Origin: Treponema sp.
GTDB lineage: Bacteria; Spirochaetota; Spirochaetia; Treponematales; Treponemataceae
Reading direction: 5' to 3'
Assembly: GCA_017963165.1 (NCBI GenBank)
Contig: JAGCTZ010000112.1
Location: 1 to 24,886, forward strand
DNA length: 24,886 nucleotides
Below are positions 8,704-15,896 of this stretch, in pieces (position 1 is the first letter of the stretch; each line of letters starts with the position of its first letter). The position numbers and the translations under genes are program-made. The notes under the pieces are model-generated. The model was not told the DNA's origin. It was given only the letters and a program-made list of their open reading frames with translations, and searched no databases.

Positions 8704-9330
8704 TTATTCCTCTTCACCCAAAAATTCAGCCAATGTTTTTGGAATAACACCTTGTCTTATCTTTGGAGCGCAGAATTCTTTATATAAAGCTTTTAGCGCT
8801 TTTCGTTTTTCTTTGTTGCCGCCGGATTTGTAAGCTATTCCGAGGATTGTTTCAAAACCTACTACTATGATATCTTTCAAATCTTCTATTTCGTTGCAGA
8901 CATCGCAGGCATCTGAATCTTTTGAAGAAAAATATGGGATGCCATAATAGCAGGCATAAGCTAAAGAATGGACTTCCCCCTGATTCTTTGTTTTTGAAAA
9001 AGGCGCGTACATTAATGGATGGTCATGGATTTCATTAAAAATGCGCATGTATTCTGGATCTTTGTCGAATAAATCTTTATCAGAAACTATCTCAACATTT
9101 TTTCCGACATGTTCGTCTATTACTTTTTTTGTGTCAGCATCTAGTTCGTTATAAACAACTTCATGAAGCTTGATGTTTTCAAAATAAGAAAGCGCGTCAT
9201 TCATCCAGTTTTTTTTCATATTTTCAAGAGAATATTCTGGATTTGTCTGACGCTTTTCAATTCCAACCATAAAGATACATGTATCAATTATGATAGGCGA
9301 ATCTTTCTTTATTTCGGAAAACTTATTCAT
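8704..9330 (-). CDS. PIN-like domain protein (putative RNase), 208 aa
   Basis: The N-terminus has SPIIIDTCIFM, with D16 in the position of the first PIN catalytic aspartate after a hydrophobic strand. Further candidate acidic residues are E57/E62 in HEVVYNELD, E119 in NQGEVHSLAYA and D138/D140 in YFSSKDSD. That order (D, E, E in a G-E-x-x-x-L-A-x-A helix, D after a short strand) is the PIN pattern for a metal-dependent RNase. The C-terminal ~50 residues are basic and extend beyond the minimal domain. The start codon overlaps the stop of the metallopeptidase gene by 8 bases (ATGAATAA), and the end lies 4 bp before hsdS, so the gene is embedded in one operon. A toxin-like or effector role with the XRE and peptidase genes is inferred. 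I put the PIN assignment at about 80 percent. Confidence 0.75.
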   Translation of the reverse strand: MNKFSEIKKDSPIIIDTCIFMVGIEKRQTNPEYSLENMKKNWMNDALSYFENIKLHEVVYNELDADTKKVIDEHVGKNVEIVSDKDLFDKDPEYMRIFNEIHDHPLMYAPFSKTKNQGEVHSLAYACYYGIPYFSSKDSDACDVCNEIEDLKDIIVVGFETILGIAYKSGGNKEKRKALKALYKEFCAPKIRQGVIPKTLAEFLGEEE

Positions 9331-10186
9331 CTTTTATCAAGTCTCCCAATATCTGTTTTTCTGACAAAGAAAACTTTTTGATGATTTCATCAACTGTTGA
9401 ATCATCCAGGCGGCCTTTGTTATAAAGATAAGGAACTAAATTATAGAGTTGTTCCGTTATATATTCATTTTTATTTGCATACAGTTCTTTTATATGTGTT
9501 TCTGATTTTGAAAAATCAAGGAGAATTTGCTTTACATCTTCATAGTGACTAAGCAGGTAATCTGTATTAGAAATATTTTCTTCCCTTAAGCGATACATTA
9601 CAGCTTTTAGCGGAATAGAATACTTAGTTGTAAGATAAAAACAGAAAACTATTTGTCTGGCAATTGGAGCATTTAAGAATTTTCCGTCAATAAATTTACT
9701 AAATGAATTAACTTCGTCTTTTAAGGCTTCTTCAGGTAAAAGAAATTCAGCAGCAAAACGATTTGCCTTAATTTCTTCCTTATCATTTTTACTGAAGCTA
9801 CAGACTATAGAATTCTGTGAATTTCCAATAAAACTATATAAATAATGATAGAATTCATGCGCTGCTGCAAAAATCTGATTAATAAGAGGTTTGACACTGT
9901 TTATAATAATGTATTTTTTTTGAGACTTTGCAGAATATTTAATTATCATCGCATCAAGTTCTGATTCCTTAAAATCCTGCAATTGAAATACTATATCCCC
10001 TTTTTGTTCAAGAAAAGAAAAAATATTTGTGCCTATGGGAGCATTAAGTCCATATCTGCCTCGAGCGTCTTTTGACTGATTTTTAATTTGGAGAATTTCA
10101 TCAGAAGAAAGCTCTTTTTCACCAAAAGTATATTTTGATTGAGATAAATTATTGATTATAGAGTCGATGTCGTTTTTTGAACTCAT
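9323..10186 (-). CDS. ImmA/IrrE family metallo-endopeptidase
   Basis: The 287-residue product carries the zinc-peptidase motif AAHEFYH (H110, E111, H114), followed by EEIKANRFAAEFLLP (residues 137-151), the second half of the ImmA/IrrE signature; E137 or E138 would be the third metal ligand. The family cleaves XRE-type repressors, as ImmA does to ImmR in ICEBs1 and IrrE to DdrO in Deinococcus. Its start overlaps the XRE stop by 4 bases (ATGA), the arrangement expected for a peptidase-repressor pair. The C-terminal ~110 residues are helical and not recognised; they may sense the trigger. Downstream it overlaps the PIN gene. The likely role is to release repression of this operon in response to a signal, which is inferred from family and neighbourhood. 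Confidence 0.9.
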   Translation of the reverse strand: MSSKNDIDSIINNLSQSKYTFGEKELSSDEILQIKNQSKDARGRYGLNAPIGTNIFSFLEQKGDIVFQLQDFKESELDAMIIKYSAKSQKKYIIINSVKPLINQIFAAAHEFYHYLYSFIGNSQNSIVCSFSKNDKEEIKANRFAAEFLLPEEALKDEVNSFSKFIDGKFLNAPIARQIVFCFYLTTKYSIPLKAVMYRLREENISNTDYLLSHYEDVKQILLDFSKSETHIKELYANKNEYITEQLYNLVPYLYNKGRLDDSTVDEIIKKFSLSEKQILGDLIKDE

Positions 10187-10524
10187 TTATTCACCCTGTC
10201 ATAAAGCGCAAACAGATATTCACGCATACCGATTTTTTCAAGAACCGATTCCAGCGCTTTTTTATCTGTCGGCTGAATCTTTCCCATCAGATAAGCCGAC
10301 GGCATATCATTTGTTGCTTCCCAGTATTCTTCTGAGCGACGGCCTGTAATTCTGCAATAATTTGCAAACACTTCTTTTGAAGGAGCCCGTTTGCCCTGCT
10401 CAAAAAGTGAAACTAAAGTGTGGTTGTCCAATTCCAATTTACCAGCAAACTCTGACTGTGTCAGTTTATTTGCCTTGCGGAATTCTTTGACATCAGCTGA
10501 AAATTTCTGTAAATTAAAATTCAT
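10183..10524 (-). CDS. XRE-family transcriptional regulator (repressor/antitoxin-like)
   Basis: This 113-residue protein has a Cro/CI-type helix-turn-helix at about residues 8-62: FRKANKLTQSEFAGKLELDNHTLVSLFEQGKRAPSKEV has the spacing of the family, with LTQSEFA as helix 2. The C-terminal half is short and helical. The start is the ATG at 10524, which has AAGGAAGGA seven bases upstream; the frame extends upstream to 10626, but that would run through the promoter and operator. It is first in the XRE-peptidase-PIN-hsdS-NTPase unit. A 17-bp palindrome lies 48 bp upstream, over the promoter, and is the obvious candidate for autoregulation. Confidence 0.9.
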   Translation of the reverse strand: MNFNLQKFSADVKEFRKANKLTQSEFAGKLELDNHTLVSLFEQGKRAPSKEVFANYCRITGRRSEEYWEATNDMPSAYLMGKIQPTDKKALESVLEKIGMREYLFALYDRVNK

Positions 10525-10546
10525 AATTAATCCTTCCTTAATAGAT

Positions 10547-10588
10547 ATTATATCATATAAATCGTCAAAAATGTTACAAATTGTAACA
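10547..10588 (-). promoter_or_regulatory. Promoter and palindromic operator of the XRE operon
   Basis: On the minus strand a consensus -10 TATAAT lies at 10552-10547. A perfect palindrome TGTTACAA-A-TTGTAACA (10572-10588) overlaps the expected -35 position, where the best match is poor (about 10570-10575). This placement is what a repressor operator needs. The XRE protein encoded directly downstream is the natural ligand. Confidence 0.65.
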
Positions 10589-10645
10589 AAATTTATTATA
10601 AACTTCAAGAATCTGTTTATTACCAAAAATTGCGTATTTCTTATG

Positions 10646-10681
10646 GTTTGAGTAATAGTAGACTACAAATGGTAACCTCAA
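10646..10681 (+). repeat. Isolated 36-nt sequence resembling a type II CRISPR repeat
   Basis: This 36-base stretch starts GTTTGAG, contains GTAGACTAC and ATGGTA, and ends CCTCAA. That resembles 36-bp type II repeats that begin GTTTGAG and end CTCAAAC. There is only one copy, no spacer-repeat array and no cas gene. It could be a relic or chance. Confidence 0.2.
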
Positions 10682-10707
10682 GATTCCGAAACAAGTTCGG
10701 AATGACA
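10681..10707. repeat. REP-like palindrome, copy 1 (CCGAA family)
   Basis: ATTCCGAA (10683-10690) and TTCGGAAT (10696-10703) form a perfect 8-bp stem with loop ACAAG, just downstream of the hsdR stop. A second copy lies inside the ABC permease gene at 14628-14654. The two 27-mers differ at three positions, two of which form a compensating pair in the stem. Confidence 0.75.
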
Positions 10708-10713
10708 TATGAT

Positions 10714-13167
10714 TTACGCTGCGCTGTAAATCTCTGCTTCGAGTTCGCGGATTGCCTGAAGGTACTGCGGTTTGCCTCCGAAGGAATCAATGATTTCCTT
10801 TGGCGTACCAATATCTGTAATAGGTGGAACTGTCAGAACTTTCATATCTTCAATGGCTTCTATTCCTGTTTCGGCATATTTATCAAGAATTGCATTTAAG
10901 ACATTGCGCGCTTTTTCACCATATTTGGTCCAGTAGTTTCGTTTGCGGACATTTTCGGCGCGTTCTTTTCTTGTAAGGGCTGGGGCATCCCAGGCGATGT
11001 GACAGATGAGATCAAAAATATCCAGGTCATTTTTAATTTCATCTTTCAGCTCTTCAAAGATAATTCCCTGATTTTCCAGCTCTTCTATAATGGCGTGCTT
11101 CTTTTCGGCATCGTTCCAGGTCTGTAAGAAATTGTCGAGCGAGCGGTATGAAGTGAGGATTCCGGTTTTGCAGTATTCTTTTACGCTTGTTGTAATAAGG
11201 CGGCCGTCTGCATCCAGATACTGCTTGCGTTCGCTTAAGATGCTTACATCTACGCCGTTTATGTATGTCTTCTTTCTGGTGGTTTCGACAGGCTCAACCA
11301 CCGCACCATACGGAGTTGTGTTTTCTCCAAGCTCATATCCTTCAAAATTTTCATTTCCGTATACTGCTTCGGCAAACTCAACTTCTTTTCCGGTAACCGG
11401 GTCAATCTGTTCTTCGCCAGTGCCTTCGTCGATGATTTCTTCTGAAAGCTTATCATCCTGTTTTGATTCTTTTATGCGTACCGGTGCGCCATCAAAATCT
11501 TTATCTGCAAATTTGTCTGTTACATTGCGGAAGTCTATTATCGTAAAATACTGCTTTCCGTATTCTTCGTTGATTCTGGTTCCGCGGCCTATAATCTGTT
11601 TGAACTCTGTCATAGAGCCGATGTTTTCATCAAGACAAATTACTTTACAGGTCTGTGCGTCTGTTCCTGTGCTCATCAATTTTGAAGTTGTAGCAATTAC
11701 AGGGAACTTCTGTTCGGGATTGATAAAATCTTCCAGATATCCTTTTGCAACCGGGTCATCACCTGTAATGCGGACTATATATTTATCTGAACGGGCTGTA
11801 ATTTCTTCCGGCGCATATTTAAGAAGTGCCTGACGCATTCGTTCTGCGTGTTCAATATCAACACAGAAAACAATTGTCTTTGCCATTTGATCGGAGTTTG
11901 TAAGATATTCCATAATCTTTCTGGCAACAAGATCTGTTCGTTCATCAATTACAATGTTGCGGTCAAAATCTTTTGTGTTGTAAAGGCGGTCTTCTATAAG
12001 CTCGCCGTCTATATCTGTTTTGCCACGCTCAGGACGATAGCCTTCAAGGTCTATATTCATTCCAACGCGAAGAACTTTGTAAGGAGCTAAGAAGCCGTCA
12101 TCAATTCCCTGCTTGAGAGAGTAGGTATAAATTGGTTCTCCAAAATATTCGATGTTTGAAAGTGCCTTTGTTTCTTTTGGAGTAGCAGTCATACCGATTT
12201 GGGTTGCACTCGAAAAATATGAAAGAATCTTGTGCCAGGCCTTGTCTTCATCAACTGAACCACGGTGACACTCATCAACAATAATCAAATCAAAGAAATC
12301 CGGGCTGAACTGTTTGTAAGCATCAGTTTCTTCATCATAATTTGTAAGCCCCTGATAAAGAGCAAGATATATTTCATAAGACTTATCGATGTGCTTATGT
12401 CTGATGATGTGGCACTTATCTTTGAAGTGCTTAAAATCGCCTTTCTTTGTCTGGGTGATAAGATTGTTGCGGTCGGCTAAATAAAGGATTCGCTTTTTAC
12501 AGCCGGCTTTCCAAAGACGATAGATAATCTGAAATGCGGTATAAGTTTTACCTGTTCCAGTTGCCATTACAAGAAGAATACGATTCTGTCCGCGTGCAAT
12601 TGCTTCTACCGTTCTGTTGATTGCAATCCGCTGATAGTATCTTGGAGCGCGGCCTGTTGAATCAAAATAGTATGAACAAAGCGATGTATCTTCTTCCTCT
12701 TTTGAAACAAGCCCGTTGTAACGTTTATAGCAGCTCCAAAGTTCGTCCGGAGTTGGAAAATGTTCAAGGTCTGCATTTTCAGAAACAATAGCTTTGCCGT
12801 CAGAGCCCTGTGGCCCGCAGTTTTTGCGATATTGAATTACAAATCCATCCCCATTACTCGAAATTGCAACCGGAATATCAAGAGTTCCCGCATATTCCAA
12901 AGCCTGCTGCATTCCGGCTCCAACAGTGTGAGTATTATCTTTTGCTTCTACAACAGCAACTGGAATGTTTGGTTTGTAATATATGATTATGTCAGCACGT
13001 TTTTTCTCGCCACGCTTTGTCTTTTTTCCTTTTACAAAAATACGTCCTGCCGTAAAAGTCACTTCTTCGCGAATCTGAGTCTGCTTATTCCAGCCAGATT
13101 GCTCAATTGCAGGGAGAATATATTTTGTGATGATGTCGCGTTCGGACAACTTTTCGGAATTCACCAT
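10714..13167 (-). CDS. hsdR: Type I restriction enzyme endonuclease/translocase subunit HsdR
   Basis: The 817-residue product has the HsdR layout. The N-terminal nuclease has D59 and VEAKD (E74, K76) of the PD-(D/E)xK site. The superfamily 2 motor follows, with MATGTGKT (201-208, Walker A), VDECH (297-301, motif II), MTATP (326-330, motif III) and QIIGRGTR (524-531, motif VI). A C-terminal region resembling EcoEI-type subunits completes it. The length fits the EcoAI/EcoEI (type IB) group. HsdR translocates and cuts DNA lacking the methylation set by HsdM/HsdS. The ATG at 13167 has no Shine-Dalgarno and lies only a few bases after a -10 box, so the mRNA may be leaderless. Residues 623-630 (VVEPVETT) are the translation of a REP-like palindrome. 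The gene ends 189 bp before the XRE operon. Confidence 0.95.
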   Translation of the reverse strand: MVNSEKLSERDIITKYILPAIEQSGWNKQTQIREEVTFTAGRIFVKGKKTKRGEKKRADIIIYYKPNIPVAVVEAKDNTHTVGAGMQQALEYAGTLDIPVAISSNGDGFVIQYRKNCGPQGSDGKAIVSENADLEHFPTPDELWSCYKRYNGLVSKEEEDTSLCSYYFDSTGRAPRYYQRIAINRTVEAIARGQNRILLVMATGTGKTYTAFQIIYRLWKAGCKKRILYLADRNNLITQTKKGDFKHFKDKCHIIRHKHIDKSYEIYLALYQGLTNYDEETDAYKQFSPDFFDLIIVDECHRGSVDEDKAWHKILSYFSSATQIGMTATPKETKALSNIEYFGEPIYTYSLKQGIDDGFLAPYKVLRVGMNIDLEGYRPERGKTDIDGELIEDRLYNTKDFDRNIVIDERTDLVARKIMEYLTNSDQMAKTIVFCVDIEHAERMRQALLKYAPEEITARSDKYIVRITGDDPVAKGYLEDFINPEQKFPVIATTSKLMSTGTDAQTCKVICLDENIGSMTEFKQIIGRGTRINEEYGKQYFTIIDFRNVTDKFADKDFDGAPVRIKESKQDDKLSEEIIDEGTGEEQIDPVTGKEVEFAEAVYGNENFEGYELGENTTPYGAVVEPVETTRKKTYINGVDVSILSERKQYLDADGRLITTSVKEYCKTGILTSYRSLDNFLQTWNDAEKKHAIIEELENQGIIFEELKDEIKNDLDIFDLICHIAWDAPALTRKERAENVRKRNYWTKYGEKARNVLNAILDKYAETGIEAIEDMKVLTVPPITDIGTPKEIIDSFGGKPQYLQAIRELEAEIYSAA
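11278..11302. repeat. REP-like palindrome inside hsdR
   Basis: GGTGGTT (11278-11284) and AACCACC (11296-11302) are perfect 7-bp arms around an 11-nt centre that, on the minus strand, reads GAGCCTGTCGA. The same core, with two base changes and different but again complementary arms, occurs in the tandem copies at 20583-20699. It is translated in frame as VVEPVETT. Confidence 0.75.
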
Positions 13168-13190
13168 GGTATATATTATAATTATACCAT
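13166..13190 (-). promoter_or_regulatory. hsdR promoter with inverted repeat over the start codon
   Basis: ATGGTATA (13166-13173) and TATACCAT (13183-13190) form an 8-bp inverted repeat with a 9-bp AT centre. On the minus strand TATAAT occurs at 13180-13175 and 13186-13181. Transcription would therefore start at or only a few bases before the hsdR ATG (13167-13165). A modest -35 (TTCATA, 13209-13204) lies 17 bp upstream of the distal box. A repressor bound to the repeat would cover both promoter and start codon. Confidence 0.5.
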
Positions 13191-13234
13191 ATCTTTTTAA
13201 TTCTATGAATAAAACTTTCTCGACAATTCAAATT

Positions 13235-13264
13235 GTTAGAGGTGTTGAGAACTTCACCCCTAAC
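13235..13264 (-). terminator. Hairpin between ABC permease operon and hsdR
   Basis: GTTAGAGGTG (13235-13244) and CACCCCTAAC (13255-13264) form a 10-bp stem with one G-U pair and a 10-nt loop, 18 bp after the permease stop on the minus strand. A second small palindrome (ACAATT/AATTGT) follows and then TTTTATT. The T-run is displaced, so a terminator is plausible but not certain. Confidence 0.45.
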
Positions 13265-13281
13265 ACCTAATCATCTCTTAT

Positions 13282-15894
13282 CTACACTTCTGCAACACGC
13301 AATCTTTCCACAACAGAAGCCTTCATTACATTTTTGTAAATGATCATCGGCAGAACAAGAGTGAGCGCAATCATAATTGGCAAAACAATAGCCACAGGAA
13401 GCAGTGAGAAGTTCCATTCAAAGTACCACATTCCTGCTCCAAATGGTTTTATAAGTACAGCAGAAAAAATGCTGCTCAAAATAAATCCCGCAATTCCTGT
13501 AAAGGCAGCGTACAAAACTCCTTCAATGCACATTCCGTAAATCTGGGTGCGCTTTGTCATACCAACTGCTTCAAGCATTGCAAGTTCAAGGCGACGGCTC
13601 ATTATTGAAGTTGTCATGGTGTTTGCAAGATTCAAAAGTCCTATGAGGGCTAGGATTGCTGTCAAAAGTCCGCCCACTATCATAAACATACTTGTAAAGC
13701 TTTTGTATTCTTGTTTAAAGCTTTTGCGGGAAGTATATGTAAGGGCAGGTTCATTTTGGGTTGTGTAGTTTTCCATCCAGGCTTCGATGCTTTCTTCCTC
13801 TTCATCAGACACATTAAAAAGGCAGCGCATAGGACTTCTTGGCTGGCAAAAATTATTGAATTCCTGTGAAGGAAGAATATAAAACATATCAAGAGTATCA
13901 AAAATCTGAAGTCGGAAGGCGTAAGGAAGCTGAACAGTTGCCATTACTTCATACTGCTTTGTGTTTCCGTCATTTGTTGTTACGCTGATTTTTTCTCCCG
14001 GCAGAAAATATGGAATTGGATCTTCGCCTGAAGGAAGTCTAATATCATATTCGTTTACCAGTATATAATTTCCTGTTTTAAATTTTTCAAGATCTATCTG
14101 ACCGTGGCGTACAGGAAGATTTTTGAGCACAAAGTCATCCATTCCGTAAAGGAAAACAACAGAGGCACGATACTCTTCGTACACTTCTTTAACTGTAGTG
14201 TTGTTGTTACCGTAAGGATTAAGGGTTTCCATGAAAGGTTTTGTCAAAAGACGCTCGTCAATTTTCTGGAAATCTTCGTCTGTAAAATTCTGATAAGTGT
14301 TCTCAAGATAAATGTTGCCAAGTTCTTCAACGCCCTTTAGCTTATTGACCTGGTCCAGAAGCTCCGGTGAAATACCTGTCAGGTTTATGTTACTATACTT
14401 TACCGAAGGATTATCAAGAGTTGCATCGGCTACAGAAAAATCTGTTGCAATACTGAGGGCAATATATTTGTCTTCGCTAAAGCCGTGAAGTAATGTATAA
14501 ACACTGTTCAGAATCACTAATGAAAGAGAAAGTGAAAGCACAACCCAGAAAACCTTTTTCTTGTCGCGTGAAAGATTTCTTGTGGCAAAAGAAAGGTTGG
14601 TGAAGCGGGTGTGATTGTGAGCTCCCTTGTCATCCCGAACTCGTTTCGGGATCTTAACATTTTCAGTGTATCTTACTGCTTCAATCGGCGAAACTTTTGA
14701 TGCAAGTCGTGCCGGGCGTCTGCATGAAACAATTACTGTCACAAAAGAAAATAGGGCAGATAGTAAAAGAATCCAGCCATTAATTTGAACGTCTCCCTTT
14801 GCAGCTGCAGAAATATTAAAAATGCTTACAACAACAGGAACTAAAAGAATTCCAACAAGCGAACCTGCAAGAATACCCAGCGCAATTCCCGGAAGTGAAA
14901 GAAAAATTGCCTGATATCTTACAAGAAGGGTCAACTGGCGACCGCTCATTCCTATTGTTTTAAGAAGCCCGTAAGAACGGATATCTGAATAAACATTTAT
15001 TCTATAAATATTGTTTATAATAAGATAACCCGAAAGGAATATTGTGATTAGCAGGAATACAACAAGCAGAACAGCTGTGATATCCATAGTGCCTGCCATA
15101 GAAGCATTGCTTACTCCAAGTTCTACCATTTCCGGAAGTCCGTTTCTAAAGGCAGCAGCAATGAGTTGATGTTCTGTTCTAAATGGACTATAAAAATCGA
15201 CATCGGCATTTATGAGGCCGCAGATCTGGCTGTTGTAATCTGTGCTTCTGTCATAATAGGAAACTGTCGGAACCGGGGCATATTTTTCCTGGAAGACTTT
15301 GGATACAAGAACAAACTGTGCCATAGAAACACGGTCGCCTGTAAAAACGCCGCAAATTGTAAATTCCTTTTCGATAGTCTGATCGTTTATAGTAATCTGC
15401 AGAGGAACTTTTTTGCCAAGCAGAGCTTCGTAATTGTTCGGGTCTACATTTATTTTCAAAGCACTAAGAACAAGAGAACTGAATACAGCTTCATTTTCAG
15501 CCTGAGGAAGATTTCCAGCCTCCGGGTAGCAGAAGCCTTTTTTTGCGCTCACTTCATCCGTCCAGTGAACTTCGGTGCGGACTTTTAAAAGCTCTTTGTT
15601 AGTTGCTTCACCAACACAAATCCAGTGTGAAACTTCCTTGATTTTTTTGTCTGCGGTAAGCCTGTCATATTCTTCCTGAATAAGATATTTGTAAGCACCC
15701 GCTGCTGTTGTTCCAACCTGTCGCTGGGTAGATTCTTTGAACATTGTTAAGATACTGCCACCAACTGTAAAAAGTGTTGTGAACAAAAAAGTACAAAGGG
15801 CAACCGAAAGAATTATGACAAGGCTCTTTCCGCGGTTTTTGAAAATATATTCTTTTGCAGTTTTTCTAATTACTGGAGTATTCTGAACTTTCAT
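13282..15894 (-). CDS. MacB/FtsX-type ABC transporter permease, 870 aa
   Basis: The protein has one N-terminal membrane helix (about residues 24-46), a large extracytoplasmic domain, three helices near 273-395, then a second copy of the same plan (helix near 440, second large domain, three C-terminal helices). This duplicated FtsX arrangement is typical of large permeases that act as mechanotransmitters with a LolD/MacB-type ATPase, in export or resistance to peptides and other envelope-active compounds. Its ATG lies 2 bp after the ATPase stop, so the two proteins are made together. Residues 414-424 (KIPKRVRDDKG), in the cytoplasmic stretch before the second half, are encoded by a REP-like palindrome and are probably an in-frame insertion. 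The substrate cannot be told from sequence. Confidence 0.9.
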   Translation of the reverse strand: MKVQNTPVIRKTAKEYIFKNRGKSLVIILSVALCTFLFTTLFTVGGSILTMFKESTQRQVGTTAAGAYKYLIQEEYDRLTADKKIKEVSHWICVGEATNKELLKVRTEVHWTDEVSAKKGFCYPEAGNLPQAENEAVFSSLVLSALKINVDPNNYEALLGKKVPLQITINDQTIEKEFTICGVFTGDRVSMAQFVLVSKVFQEKYAPVPTVSYYDRSTDYNSQICGLINADVDFYSPFRTEHQLIAAAFRNGLPEMVELGVSNASMAGTMDITAVLLVVFLLITIFLSGYLIINNIYRINVYSDIRSYGLLKTIGMSGRQLTLLVRYQAIFLSLPGIALGILAGSLVGILLVPVVVSIFNISAAAKGDVQINGWILLLSALFSFVTVIVSCRRPARLASKVSPIEAVRYTENVKIPKRVRDDKGAHNHTRFTNLSFATRNLSRDKKKVFWVVLSLSLSLVILNSVYTLLHGFSEDKYIALSIATDFSVADATLDNPSVKYSNINLTGISPELLDQVNKLKGVEELGNIYLENTYQNFTDEDFQKIDERLLTKPFMETLNPYGNNNTTVKEVYEEYRASVVFLYGMDDFVLKNLPVRHGQIDLEKFKTGNYILVNEYDIRLPSGEDPIPYFLPGEKISVTTNDGNTKQYEVMATVQLPYAFRLQIFDTLDMFYILPSQEFNNFCQPRSPMRCLFNVSDEEEESIEAWMENYTTQNEPALTYTSRKSFKQEYKSFTSMFMIVGGLLTAILALIGLLNLANTMTTSIMSRRLELAMLEAVGMTKRTQIYGMCIEGVLYAAFTGIAGFILSSIFSAVLIKPFGAGMWYFEWNFSLLPVAIVLPIMIALTLVLPMIIYKNVMKASVVERLRVAEV
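14628..14654. repeat. REP-like palindrome inside ABC permease gene, copy 2 (CCGAA family)
   Basis: CATCCCGAAC...TTCGGGATC holds an 8-bp perfect stem with a 5-nt loop. Relative to the copy at 10681-10707 one stem pair has changed from A-T to G-C on both sides, and one loop base differs. It is read in frame as KIPKRVRDDKG. Confidence 0.75.
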
Positions 15895-15896
15895 TT

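Noticed and set aside
11090..11833. Plus-strand open frame of 247 codons inside hsdR
   Set aside because: Antisense to well-conserved helicase motifs; Ser-rich product with no domain.
15166..15588. Plus-strand open frame of 140 codons within the permease gene
   Set aside because: Antisense to a permease with a continuous domain structure; no ribosome site or motif.
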